Source of the DNA: JADKCL01 sp046329055
GTDB lineage: Bacteria; Bacteroidota; Bacteroidia; J057; JADKCL01
Length of the DNA: 64,000 nucleotides
Reading direction: 5' to 3'
NCBI GenBank assembly: GCA_046329055.1
Contig: JAXLVK010000016.1
Span: forward strand, 14,142-78,141
The notes beneath the pieces are model-generated. The model ran no database searches. It saw only the letters and a program-made list of their open reading frames with translations, and had not been told where the DNA came from. Shown piece by piece: positions 7,904 through 17,500 of this stretch. The position numbers and the translations under genes were made by a program. Numbering within the stretch: position 1 is the stretch's first letter; each line of letters opens with the position of its first letter.

Positions 7904-10900
7904 ATGCCCCTCCACCCCGCAACCCACCAATGGTTCACCTCCTCCTTTGAGGCGGCGACCGACGTGCAGTTGCAGGCATGGCCGCATATCCAGGCAGGCG
8001 AGCATACCCTGATCGCAGCACCCACGGGCTCCGGTAAGACCCTTGCGGCTTTCCTCTGCGCCATCGACGAACTCGTGCAGCTTAGCATGGAGGGCCGGCT
8101 GGAGGACCGCACCTATGTGGTATATGTCTCGCCTCTCAAGGCCCTGAGCAACGATATCCACCGCAACCTGCACCGCCCCTTGGATGGCATCGACGCGGTG
8201 CTCAAGGAAATGGGCCTGAAACCCCACGGCATCCGCGCCCGGGTCCGCACAGGCGACACCACGGCCAGCGAGCGCACGTCCATGTCCCGCAACGCGCCGC
8301 ACATCCTCGTGACCACGCCCGAGAGCCTTTACCTGCTGCTCACAAGCACTGGCGGCCGCAAAATGCTCAGCGGCACCACCACCCTGATTGTTGACGAGAT
8401 CCATGCCATGGTCGGCTCCAAACGCGGCTCTCATTTTTCCCTCAGCGTCGAGCGGCTCCGGCAACTCACTGGCCGCCCCTTCCAGCGCATCGGACTGTCC
8501 GCCACACAGAAGCCCGTGGAACTCGTCGCCAATTTCCTCGTGGGAAATGCCGAGACCGACCTAGATGGCAACCCGCATTGCGCGATCATCGACACGGGAC
8601 ACCGCCGCAAGCTGGACTTGGGCATCGAGATTCCGCGCTCGCCCCTCAGCGCCGTGATGGCCAATGACGTCTGGGAGGAGATCTACGACATCCTGGAGCA
8701 GCACATCCTCGCGCATCAGACGACCCTGATCTTCGTGAACACCCGCCGCCTCGCGGAGCGCCTGAGCCATCACCTGCGCGAGCGCCTGGGTAAATCCGCT
8801 GTGAGCGCGCACCACGGGAGCCTGAGCAAGGAGCAGCGCCTCGATGCCGAACAAAAGCTCAAGCACGGCCTCCTCCGCGCCATGGTCGCGACCGCCTCTA
8901 TGGAACTGGGCATCGACATCGGCTCGGTGGACTTAGTCTGCCAAATCTCCTCTCCCAAGACGATTTCCGCCTTTTTGCAACGGGTCGGACGCTCGGGTCA
9001 CTTCGTCGGTGGCCTCCCAAAGGGTCGCCTCTTCCCCCTCACGCGCGATGACCTGGTCGAATGCACCGCCATCCTCGATGCCGTGCGCCGGGGCGAATTG
9101 GACCATATCATCATGCCGGAGAAGCCCCTCGATGTGCTTTCGCAGCAGATCGTGGCCGAGGTCGCCAACCGCGAGTACGACGAGGACGAGCTGTACGCGA
9201 CCATGCAACGGGCATTTCCCTACCGCAACCTGAGCCGCGAGGAGTTCGACCAAATCCTGGAAATGCTCGGCGAGGGCTACACCACCCGCAATGGCCGCAG
9301 CACCGCCTACCTGCACCGCGACGCCGTCAACGGCATGGTCCGCGCCCGCAAGGGCGCCCAACTCGCTGCCCTTACCAACGGCGGCGCGATCCCCGACAAC
9401 TTCAATTACGATGTGATCCTGCAGCCCAGCGGTACCTTCATCGGCACCGTGGAGGAGGACTTCGCGATCGAAAGCATGGCCGGCGACGTCTTCCAACTCG
9501 GCAACGGGGTCTGGAAGATCGAGAAGCTGGAAATGGGCAAGCTGATGGTGCAGGACGCGCATGGACTCACGCCCTCGATCCCGTTTTGGTTCGGGGAGGC
9601 GCCGGGACGCAGCGATGAACTCAGCCTCGCGGTATCACGCTTGCGGGTGGAGATCGCGGACTGCATCGACCTGGAGCAGATCATTCCAGGCACGAGTTCA
9701 GAGGAGACATTGGCGGAATGGGGACGCGAGGCATTGATCTGGCTGGCAGAAACGGTCGGGGTCAAGGGCAGCGCGGCCGAGCAAATGATCCTTTACATCT
9801 GCTCCGCGAAATTGGCGTTGGGGGAATTGCCCGGGCCGGATACGATCGTGATGGAGCGCTTCTTCGATGAGGCGGGAGACATGCACCTCGTGATCCACAG
9901 CCCATTTGGCTCGCGGCTGAACAAGGGCTGGGGCCTGGCATTGCGAAAGCGATTTTGCCGGAATTTCAATTTCGAATTGCAGGCAGCGGCGACCGAGGAT
10001 GCGATCATCCTTTCCCTCGGGGCCACGCATTCCTTCCAATTGGAGGAGGTTTGGGACTACCTGCAGCCGAATACGGTCCGGGATATCTTGGTGCAGGCAT
10101 TGCTGGATGCGCCCATGTTTGGGGTGCGCTGGCGGTGGAATGCGACCCGGGCATTGGCGATACAGCGGCGTAAGGCGAGTGGTCGGGTGGCCCCGCATTT
10201 GCAGCGGATGGCCTCTGAGGACTTGATTTCATTGGTTTTCCCGGATCAGTTGGCCTGCTTGGAGAACATCGTCGGGGAGCGGGAGGTGCCGGATCATCCG
10301 CTGGTGCGGCAGACGATTGAGGATTGCCTGACGGAGGCGATGGATGTGGGCCATCTGGAGGTGATCATTGGGCGGATCGTGGCGGGCGATTTCAAGCTGA
10401 TTGCGAAGGACCTGCGCGAGGCGTCCCCATTGGCGCAGGAGATCATCAATGCGCGGCCCTATGCCTTTCTTGATCCGGCGGGATTGGAGGACCGGCGCAC
10501 CCATGCCATCAAAAATCGCCGATGGTTGGACCCCTCTGAGGCTGCGGAATTGGCGCGGCTCGATCCGATGGCCATCGAACAGGTGAGGCAAGAGGCTTGG
10601 CCCACGGTGCGGAATGCGGATGAATTGCATGAGGCATTGTTGCTGCTTGGGTTCATGACCGCAGAGGAAGGCGCGATCGGTGACGGGGAAAATGGCTGGG
10701 AGCATTGGTTCGGGGAATTGTGCCGGGCCAATCGGGCTGCTTTGCTGACTCGACCGGGTTCGGAGGCGGTGATTTGGGTGGTTGCAGAGCGGATTCCAGA
10801 GTTCGAGGCATTGTTCCCTGAAATTCATTTGGAGCCCAAAATCAAATTCCCCGACCGACTCACCCGCCGCGAATGGGAGGATACATCGGCCCGCAAGGAA

Positions 10901-12304
10901 TTGTTCAGAGGCAGAATGGAGGCATTGGGCCCGGTGACGACACGAGAATTGGGTGCCTCCCTGGGAATTCCGGCACACGAGGCAGAATATGCGATGATGG
11001 CCTTGGAGGCGGAGGGTTTCCTCTTCCGCGGTCAATACACGCCGAGTGGTGAGGAGGAATGGTGCGAGCGACGGCTATTGGCTAGGATCCATCGCTATAC
11101 GATCAAGACCCTCCGCGCTGAGGTTCAGCCTGTGAGTCCGGCGACGTACATGCGATTTCTCTTCGAATGGCAAAAGGTGCTGGACCGCGAGACGCTACAA
11201 GGCCCGGAGTCCTTGCTTGAGATCCTCGAGCAACTCGAAGGCTACGAGGCTCCCGCTGCGGCTTGGGAGGCGGATATCCTGCCGCTGCGGATGCGACACT
11301 ATGAGCCGATGTGGCTGGACATGCTCTGCATGGCGGGGCGCATCACTTGGGGACGGCTGCGTCCGCCAACTGGCGAGGGAACCCGACCCGGGCCCATTCG
11401 CAGTTCACCGATCACGATCCTAAGCCGGGAAAATGCCGATGCCTGGCGTGCCGCACAAGCCCGACCAGATGCTCCGATCCTGCTTTCTCACCGGGCGGAG
11501 CAGGTGATGGCGCATCTCCAGCGTTATGGGGCGAGCTTTTTCGACGACTTGGTGCGTGGCACGCGGATGCTGCCCAGCCATCTCGAAATGGCATTGGGCG
11601 AATTGGTGACGGTGGGGATGGTGAGCTCGGACAGCTTCACGGGGCTGCGCATGCTGGTGATGACGGAGGAGGAGCGGGCGAAGAAGGCAAGGAAGGGCCT
11701 GGGAATGGCGATGGCGGGGCGGTGGTTCGGAGCAGCATTCACGGAATTCGCTGAATTTTCAGGATTCGACTCCCTCCCAGACCCTGATGAGCCGGAAGAA
11801 ATGGTGCGTGCAGATTTTGTGAATTCCGTGAATTCAGAAAATTCTGATCCGAATTCTGATCTGGCGAGGGGCTTGCTGCGGCGATATGGGGTAGTCTTCA
11901 GGCGGCTGGTGGAGCGGGAGGCGAATGTGCCGCATTGGAGGGAGATGGTGCGGGTGTTTCGGCGGATGGAGGCGCGGGGCGAGGTGCGCGGCGGGCGATT
12001 CGTGGATGGGATGTGGGGGGAGCAGTATGCCTTGCCGGAGGCGGTGACTTTGTTGAGGAAATGGCGGGGCAAACCTGCGGAAGGACACTTGATCGCGATG
12101 AGTGCGGCGGATCCCTTGAATTTGCTGGGGGTATTTTCGCTCGGGCATCGGCTTGCGGCGATCACAAGCAACCGCATCCTGTACCGGGACGGCGAGCCGA
12201 TCGCGTTGATGGACGGCAAGGAAGTGAGGTGGCTGGTGGATGAGGAGCCGGGGCCCAAATGGGAGATGCAGAAGTTACTGGTGATGAAACCTCTCCATCA
12301 CTGA
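7904..12304 (+). CDS. lhr: Lhr-type large ATP-dependent DEAD/DEAH helicase
   Basis: 1466 residues, typical of full-length Lhr. Helicase motifs are intact: motif I APTGSGKT (about residue 40), motif II DEIH, motif III SAT, and motif VI QRVGRSGH. RecA-like domains occupy about residues 1-420, followed by the winged-helix and Lhr-core domains and a long C-terminal region of further winged-helix repeats found in long Lhr (Lhr-C1) proteins. Lhr unwinds RNA:DNA hybrids and DNA with 3'-5' polarity and is linked to DNA repair in actinobacteria. Start is ATG 7904 (MPLHPATHQWF), which begins exactly at the family's usual N-terminus. Near residues 1280-1315 there is a low-complexity insertion (NSVNSENSDPNSD) made by inverted-repeat DNA. 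Confidence 0.93.
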   Translation: MPLHPATHQWFTSSFEAATDVQLQAWPHIQAGEHTLIAAPTGSGKTLAAFLCAIDELVQLSMEGRLEDRTYVVYVSPLKALSNDIHRNLHRPLDGIDAVLKEMGLKPHGIRARVRTGDTTASERTSMSRNAPHILVTTPESLYLLLTSTGGRKMLSGTTTLIVDEIHAMVGSKRGSHFSLSVERLRQLTGRPFQRIGLSATQKPVELVANFLVGNAETDLDGNPHCAIIDTGHRRKLDLGIEIPRSPLSAVMANDVWEEIYDILEQHILAHQTTLIFVNTRRLAERLSHHLRERLGKSAVSAHHGSLSKEQRLDAEQKLKHGLLRAMVATASMELGIDIGSVDLVCQISSPKTISAFLQRVGRSGHFVGGLPKGRLFPLTRDDLVECTAILDAVRRGELDHIIMPEKPLDVLSQQIVAEVANREYDEDELYATMQRAFPYRNLSREEFDQILEMLGEGYTTRNGRSTAYLHRDAVNGMVRARKGAQLAALTNGGAIPDNFNYDVILQPSGTFIGTVEEDFAIESMAGDVFQLGNGVWKIEKLEMGKLMVQDAHGLTPSIPFWFGEAPGRSDELSLAVSRLRVEIADCIDLEQIIPGTSSEETLAEWGREALIWLAETVGVKGSAAEQMILYICSAKLALGELPGPDTIVMERFFDEAGDMHLVIHSPFGSRLNKGWGLALRKRFCRNFNFELQAAATEDAIILSLGATHSFQLEEVWDYLQPNTVRDILVQALLDAPMFGVRWRWNATRALAIQRRKASGRVAPHLQRMASEDLISLVFPDQLACLENIVGEREVPDHPLVRQTIEDCLTEAMDVGHLEVIIGRIVAGDFKLIAKDLREASPLAQEIINARPYAFLDPAGLEDRRTHAIKNRRWLDPSEAAELARLDPMAIEQVRQEAWPTVRNADELHEALLLLGFMTAEEGAIGDGENGWEHWFGELCRANRAALLTRPGSEAVIWVVAERIPEFEALFPEIHLEPKIKFPDRLTRREWEDTSARKELFRGRMEALGPVTTRELGASLGIPAHEAEYAMMALEAEGFLFRGQYTPSGEEEWCERRLLARIHRYTIKTLRAEVQPVSPATYMRFLFEWQKVLDRETLQGPESLLEILEQLEGYEAPAAAWEADILPLRMRHYEPMWLDMLCMAGRITWGRLRPPTGEGTRPGPIRSSPITILSRENADAWRAAQARPDAPILLSHRAEQVMAHLQRYGASFFDDLVRGTRMLPSHLEMALGELVTVGMVSSDSFTGLRMLVMTEEERAKKARKGLGMAMAGRWFGAAFTEFAEFSGFDSLPDPDEPEEMVRADFVNSVNSENSDPNSDLARGLLRRYGVVFRRLVEREANVPHWREMVRVFRRMEARGEVRGGRFVDGMWGEQYALPEAVTLLRKWRGKPAEGHLIAMSAADPLNLLGVFSLGHRLAAITSNRILYRDGEPIALMDGKEVRWLVDEEPGPKWEMQKLLVMKPLHH
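11738..11832. repeat. In-frame inverted-repeat insertion within lhr
   Basis: TTCACGGAATTC at 11738-11749 is perfectly inverted as GAATTCCGTGAA at 11821-11832; a further palindrome TCAGAAAATTCTGA follows. The segment encodes an acidic, Asn/Ser-rich linker unlike the flanking protein and looks like a small repeat element that entered the gene in frame. Confidence 0.45.
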
Positions 12305-12423
12305 CCCTGACAAAAAGGCGCAAATCGGCGCTTGGAAGCTCTGTCGGCTGCTTTTGGCTGTGCCTCCGGTTTGCATTTTCCAGAGAAAAAAGAGAAATTG
12401 ATCCCTCCAATCGCCAATTGTCA

Positions 12424-14064
12424 ATGGGTAATACAGAGAAAGTCAATTCACAGCCTACGCAGCTCAAAGAAGCTGAAGGCCAAGAAACCATGGGCCAGTC
12501 GCTGGCTCCTCCCGCATTTCAATTGAAAGCCAGCCCCGTCCAACGGAAGGATGGCGATCAAGGCGGCGGCGACCTAGACGCCGGAGGCGTGCCCAAGGAA
12601 TTCCTCGACCACCTGAAACTCCGCGAGGGATGGCGAACCAAGGTCTATCTCGACTCTGAAGGTTTGCCAACTGTGGGCTTGGGTCACCTGCTCACGGCCT
12701 CCGAAAAACAGAAATATCCGGTCGGGACCGAGGTTCCAACCTCGCTCCTGAATACCTGGGCCAATGCCGACGCCCAAAAGGCTTACGATGCCGCCAAAGG
12801 CCAAGCCTCTACGCTCGGCGTCTCCTCCGAGTCCTTCATCATCGCCCTCGCTTCGGTGAACTTCCAATTGGGCACCTCTTGGAACACCAAATTCAAGAAG
12901 ACTTGGGGTTACATGACCAAGGGTGAATGGGAAAAAGCCGCATTGGAGGCTCAGGACAGCGCTTGGTATGCCCAGACTCCGGTCAGGGTCCAGGATTTCC
13001 AGGCTGCGTTGCGGGCACTTGCTGGCACTAGCACCACCAAACCCGCAGAACCCGAGCAGAAGTCCTCTACAACCTATGATTTCAAGATCGGTGCCCCCAC
13101 AGGCAATGGCTCCACGACTGCGGACTCGCTGAACGTGCGCCGCGGACCCGGCACCCAATACGACAAGACTGGCAAGAAGCTCAGCAAAGGCACCTCGATC
13201 ACCGTCTATGGCGAGGTTCAAGGCTGGCTCTGCATCGGTCAAGGAGAGTGGGTGAGCAAGGACTTCGTTTCCACAGCCACCGCCAAGAAAGACGGCGCTC
13301 CGACCAAGGAGGCTCCGAAAAACGCTGGCCCCAATGTCAAGGAAATCGCCAGCGCTGTCTGGGAAGCCATGTTTGGCGGGTACACCGGGCTGGGCACCGA
13401 CGAGGATGCCGTTTACCGCAACCTCGCCAAACTCAACCATGACGGTGCGCTCATCGCCGAATTCAAGAAGGCCTACAAGGCGCTCCATGGCGGAGACATC
13501 GTGGCCGACATCAAGGCTGAATTCAGCAACTCGATGATCTTCGGCAACCAACTGGACAAGGCTCTGGGCTATCTCAACGCCAGTGGTGGCGCTGCCGCCA
13601 AGGCTCCTGCTGCCAGCGAAGGCGCAGGCAAGGGTGCCGCTCAAAAGCCCAAGGCTCAGGATCAGAAGCCGAAAGGACAGACTCCCAAGTCCAATTGGGA
13701 CATCGACAAGGCGGTTCAGGCACTCAACGCCAATGCCAACGACTCCTCCCTGGGCAAGTGCGCGAAATACGTCCGCATGGCCATCAATGCAGGCGGCGTA
13801 GCCACCCCCGGCAACCCTGTTTCCGCCAAGGACTACAAGGGTTACCTGGAGAAATTTGGCTTCAAGCAGATCAGCACCGCCAGCTATCAGAAAGGCGACA
13901 TCGCCGTGTTCGAGGCCTTCCAAGGCGACAAGAAATACCATGAACACGGGCACATCCAGATGTACAACGGCGCACAATGGGTCTCCGACTTCAAGCAGCG
14001 CGACTTCTGGGCAGGTGGTGATTACCGCAAGCACAAGCCCGGCCACGTCATTTACCGGATGTGA
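12424..14064 (+). CDS. Multi-domain peptidoglycan-degrading effector (PPAFQL tag, GH24 lysozyme, SH3b, annexin-like, amidase)
   Basis: 546 residues from ATG 12424. (1) N-terminal tag SLAPPAFQLKA at about 26-36, shared with three other proteins here. (2) A T4-lysozyme-type GH24 domain, residues 58-200: E68, D77 and T83 have exactly the 9- and 6-residue spacing of the T4 catalytic triad E11/D20/T26. (3) An SH3b domain, about 233-285 (SLNVRRGPGTQYD). (4) An annexin-like repeat, about 300-390 (GLGTDEDAVYRNL). (5) A CHAP/NlpC-like amidase at the C-terminus with Cys446 (GKCAKYVR), His510 (HGHIQMY) and Asp522. Together these would cut both glycan and peptide bonds of the cell wall. There is no Sec signal, so export must use a machine. 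A lipoprotein gene follows at once (14067), as expected for an immunity partner. Function inferred from domains. Confidence 0.85.
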   Translation: MGNTEKVNSQPTQLKEAEGQETMGQSLAPPAFQLKASPVQRKDGDQGGGDLDAGGVPKEFLDHLKLREGWRTKVYLDSEGLPTVGLGHLLTASEKQKYPVGTEVPTSLLNTWANADAQKAYDAAKGQASTLGVSSESFIIALASVNFQLGTSWNTKFKKTWGYMTKGEWEKAALEAQDSAWYAQTPVRVQDFQAALRALAGTSTTKPAEPEQKSSTTYDFKIGAPTGNGSTTADSLNVRRGPGTQYDKTGKKLSKGTSITVYGEVQGWLCIGQGEWVSKDFVSTATAKKDGAPTKEAPKNAGPNVKEIASAVWEAMFGGYTGLGTDEDAVYRNLAKLNHDGALIAEFKKAYKALHGGDIVADIKAEFSNSMIFGNQLDKALGYLNASGGAAAKAPAASEGAGKGAAQKPKAQDQKPKGQTPKSNWDIDKAVQALNANANDSSLGKCAKYVRMAINAGGVATPGNPVSAKDYKGYLEKFGFKQISTASYQKGDIAVFEAFQGDKKYHEHGHIQMYNGAQWVSDFKQRDFWAGGDYRKHKPGHVIYRM

Positions 14065-14066
14065 TC

Positions 14067-14489
14067 ATGCCTTTTCGCAAATTCACTTTGAACGCATTCT
14101 TCTTCGTCATCATTGCTCTCATGGCTGCATGTTCCGACGGCCCAAACGCGCAAGCGCTTGAGTCCCTCAAGACATTTTACAAGGGTTACATCACGGAAAC
14201 CAGCAAGGTGCCCGAAAACCATGCCGCGGTCGAAAGCCTCAAGGCCCAACACTGCACCGCGAAGTACCTGAAACAGCTCGCTGCGGAGGAATTGGAAGCG
14301 GATCCTTTCTTGAATGCGCAAGACGTGGAGGAGACTTGGGCCGAAAATCTGGAGGTGACTCCGGATGATGTGGTTCAGAATCAATTCGCTGTCTGCTACA
14401 CTGCTTCCTTCGACAACTCCAAGCACTGCGTGGAGGTCACCATGGTCGAGGAAGGCGGCAACTGGAAGATCGACAACATCACCCACTGA
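14067..14489 (+). CDS. Small lipoprotein, DUF3828-like, candidate immunity protein
   Basis: 140 residues from ATG 14067, two bases after the effector stop (a GTG at 14061 would add two residues and overlap it). Lipoprotein signal with lipobox LMAAC at about residue 20. The mature part has FYKGYITE near its start, then an NTF2-like layout with late strands VCYTASFDNS, HCVEVTMVEEGGNWKIDNI, resembling DUF3828. Periplasmic lipoproteins of this fold sit beside peptidoglycan hydrolase effectors in other bacteria and neutralise them. Here that role is inferred from position and cell compartment. A strong terminator follows at 14504-14545. Confidence 0.7.
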   Translation: MPFRKFTLNAFFFVIIALMAACSDGPNAQALESLKTFYKGYITETSKVPENHAAVESLKAQHCTAKYLKQLAAEELEADPFLNAQDVEETWAENLEVTPDDVVQNQFAVCYTASFDNSKHCVEVTMVEEGGNWKIDNITH

Positions 14490-14503
14490 GGGAGATGAAT
14501 TGA

Positions 14504-14545
14504 AATGTCCAGCCTCTACCCTATCGGGTGCGGAGGCTGGACATT
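14504..14545. terminator. Strong hairpin terminator between convergent genes
   Basis: AATGTCCAGCCTC (14504-14516) pairs perfectly with GAGGCTGGACATT (14533-14545), a 13-bp stem, followed by GAATTTTT on the plus strand. It ends the effector/lipoprotein transcript and may also serve the convergent gene ending at 14553. Confidence 0.8.
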
Positions 14546-14552
14546 GAATTTT

Positions 14553-17500
14553 TCACTCTGTCTTGCAAATCCGCACGTGGAACTCTCCTGCGGCGTTGCT
14601 GACCTTCAGGACGTAAACACTGCCTTGGTAGGCTGAGAGGTCGATTCGCTTGGGGGCACCAGCGGGATAGCTCCGCGCCATCAGTTTGCGGCCGCCAAGG
14701 TCATAAAGCTCAATCGTGGCCGCTCCCTCATCCGCAGTTTGGATGTACACCTCGTCCCGCGTCGGGTTCGGAAACAGCCCTACCTGCTGCCCAGGTTGCA
14801 ATTCCGGCTCCGCCAAGACGCTGAACAGGCGCAGGTCCGTTCCATGGCCCCTGAGCGGCAAGGGCTGGGCATTGGGGTCGATCATCATCGCATCCGATGG
14901 GAAAACCGGCAGGGTGGTGATCATGGTGTCCCCTGGCATTTTCCCGCTGATGTTGTCGATGACCACGATGCCGATGCGCGAAATCACGCCTTCGCCAGAT
15001 ATCGGCTGATGGTCAGTGCGGGTGATGGCCATGTCGATGCGCCCCAATTGATGCAGGTGACGCGAAAGCGTGAGCAGATTCTGTCCGACCTGCCCCAACC
15101 AACAGCTGTCGAAGTCCACGACCACTGAGGCAGAATCGACCAGGTTGGGATCATAGTGAATGCTCCAAGCGATGCCATAGACGCTGTCTGCGGGTTGCTG
15201 CGGGGTCCCCAGCCGTACGGTCAATTGAACTACTGAGCCATTGGCAAGCAATCCTCCACTTGACTCGATCGACAGCTCGGGGTCGCTGTCCGTGCCCGTG
15301 AGGAGCCCATGGGTTTTGGCATGGGTCAGGCCATAATTGAGCTGGATCGCCGTGGTATCCGCCGCATTCACAATGCCATCGCCATTGCAATCCGCGTGGA
15401 CATGATTGGTGCCATTGGAGAATGTGCTGTCCCATAGCCCCGCCGTCTGACCCATCCATTGCAGGCTGGCATTGGGGCGTACCGCTCCAGTATCGCCATA
15501 GGCTAGGCCGATGTTGAGGAGGTCTTGGGCATTGGCCACGAGGTCGTCATTGGCATCGCCGGGCCATACTTGGAATGCACCGTTTCGGAGATGGATGCTC
15601 GGATCGCCCATGATGTTCATGCACAGGACCTGGTTGCGATAGGCCATATCAGGATACTGCTCGACCAAGCTGTCCGCTGTGATCCGGGTCAGATCCCCGA
15701 GGCGGCTTCCAAACTGTTCGTGGTAGGCTGTCCGCATCCATTCGAAAGACCATAGTTCCGCAGGGATGACGAAGGGTGCCGCTGAGTGTCCCAAAACCGC
15801 GATGGCACCCTCGGATTGCGCCACGACCCATTTCTCTGGAACTGTCAACGTATCCCGGTTTTGCGGAAAATAGCGGCAGGAGATCCCGACCAAGACCGGA
15901 TAGCGGCCCTCGTTTCCTATCCCAGTGGGGTCTTGCAGGCCCATCAGCGTTGCATTCACGCCAAACATCATCATCAGGCTCGCTCCCTGCTGCAGCGCAC
16001 TGTTCTGGCTCACGGCCGCGCTGTCCACCAATGCGCTGTCTTGATAGCCATACCTGAGGTCACGACCAACACCCAAGCCTGTCCTGAACTGTCGGGTTAC
16101 TGTGTCCATGACCCCATCCAACACCCTCAACATCGCGCTGTCCGACGCGTGACCATGGGTGACGAAAATCCCGTTCCGCATCCAAGGGGCCTGTCCGGTA
16201 GTTTCATAGATGGAGATCTTGGAGATGTAATCCATGCCTTGCTGATCAGTCTGTATCGGCACCCTGCCAATCGACGCGCGTGTTTGATAATCGGTTGTAT
16301 CGCGGCGCAAGGTGGTCAGGTAGAGCCAGTCACTCATCGGTGTACCGTAGGCTGGCACGGAGGCAGGATGGTCCTCCCGGATGTCGGTCATCCCCCTGCC
16401 CCAGATCAAGAATTGGCTCGGAGGCACCGCCCAATGGTCGAGGGCGTAGTTGCAGAAGCGCTGGATCGCCAAGGGATGCGGCGTGCCGTGGCTGAACTCC
16501 TGGTAGATCTCATCGGTATGGACCACACGAACCTGGAGAGGATTGACTTGACTGCCTTGGCGGTAGTTGCGATAGGCTTGCGCACTTGCGGACAGCTCGC
16601 GGCTCGTGATCACCACCATGTCAGCAGCCTGCGAGGTATTGCTGATATCCGTGGAAAAGGGTGGCAGGATCACTGGACTCAAGACGCCTCCGTCAGTGCT
16701 GAAATGCATGGCACTCGTATTACCCTGCCCGGCCACCCAAATCCCTACACTGTCGCCATGGATGGTGTCGGCGTAGCGAAGGTGGTGGCTCAGGTCGTAG
16801 ATGAGGCCGAGATTGCCAGGTGCGACATGGTGGAATTGGTAATAGACCTGGGTGCCATTGTCATCCGGGAAATTGAGAGACGTGCCGCCCTCCAAGTCTG
16901 TGGTGCCGGGATAGCTCAGGGTCACCAGGTTCAGGAAATGGACACCCGAACCAGGCTGCGCGACCGTTTCACACTGAACGGTTACTGTATCCCCTATCGG
17001 GAAAGGAATGGTCAGGACATGGTCGCTGATTCCACTTTGTGTCGTCAAGTAACTTCCCAAAAGCTGCCCGTCGATCGAAATCCTCACCTCCTGGGCACCC
17101 GCCGATTGGTCAAATATCCGGAGTCGGATGGTGGCGGGTCCGCTGTTCGTCTGCTGCGGAGCTGGCACTTTTACCGTTAGGGGAATGCCATCTATAAACA
17201 CCTCCCCCGCATAGCCCTCCCCATCGGTCCATTCGGGATTCATGGAAGTGAACAAGTCATAGATAGGGCCCGTGGAATAGAGTAAGGGCAAATCACCGGG
17301 CGCATATTCGAAAACCGAAGTCCTCACCACCTCCTGAATCACTTGTGGCGGTGGCACCATCCCTAGAAACGGTGTCGTGAGCCGCAATCCTGCTAGCTGA
17401 TCGGCATACAGGAAATAGCAGGAGGTGTCCGCGAAGGTGGAATGCAAGGGGTTCGGGTGAATGCTGCCGCTCATTTGCATGCTGCTCACCTTGCGGTACA

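Noticed and set aside
12574..14046. Minus-strand open frame of 490 codons opposite the lysozyme-amidase effector
   Set aside because: It is a GC-driven shadow of the well-supported plus-strand gene; its product has no recognisable domain.
15786..17180. Plus-strand open frame of 464 codons opposite the C25 gene
   Set aside because: His/Arg/Val-rich shadow; the minus strand shows domains throughout.
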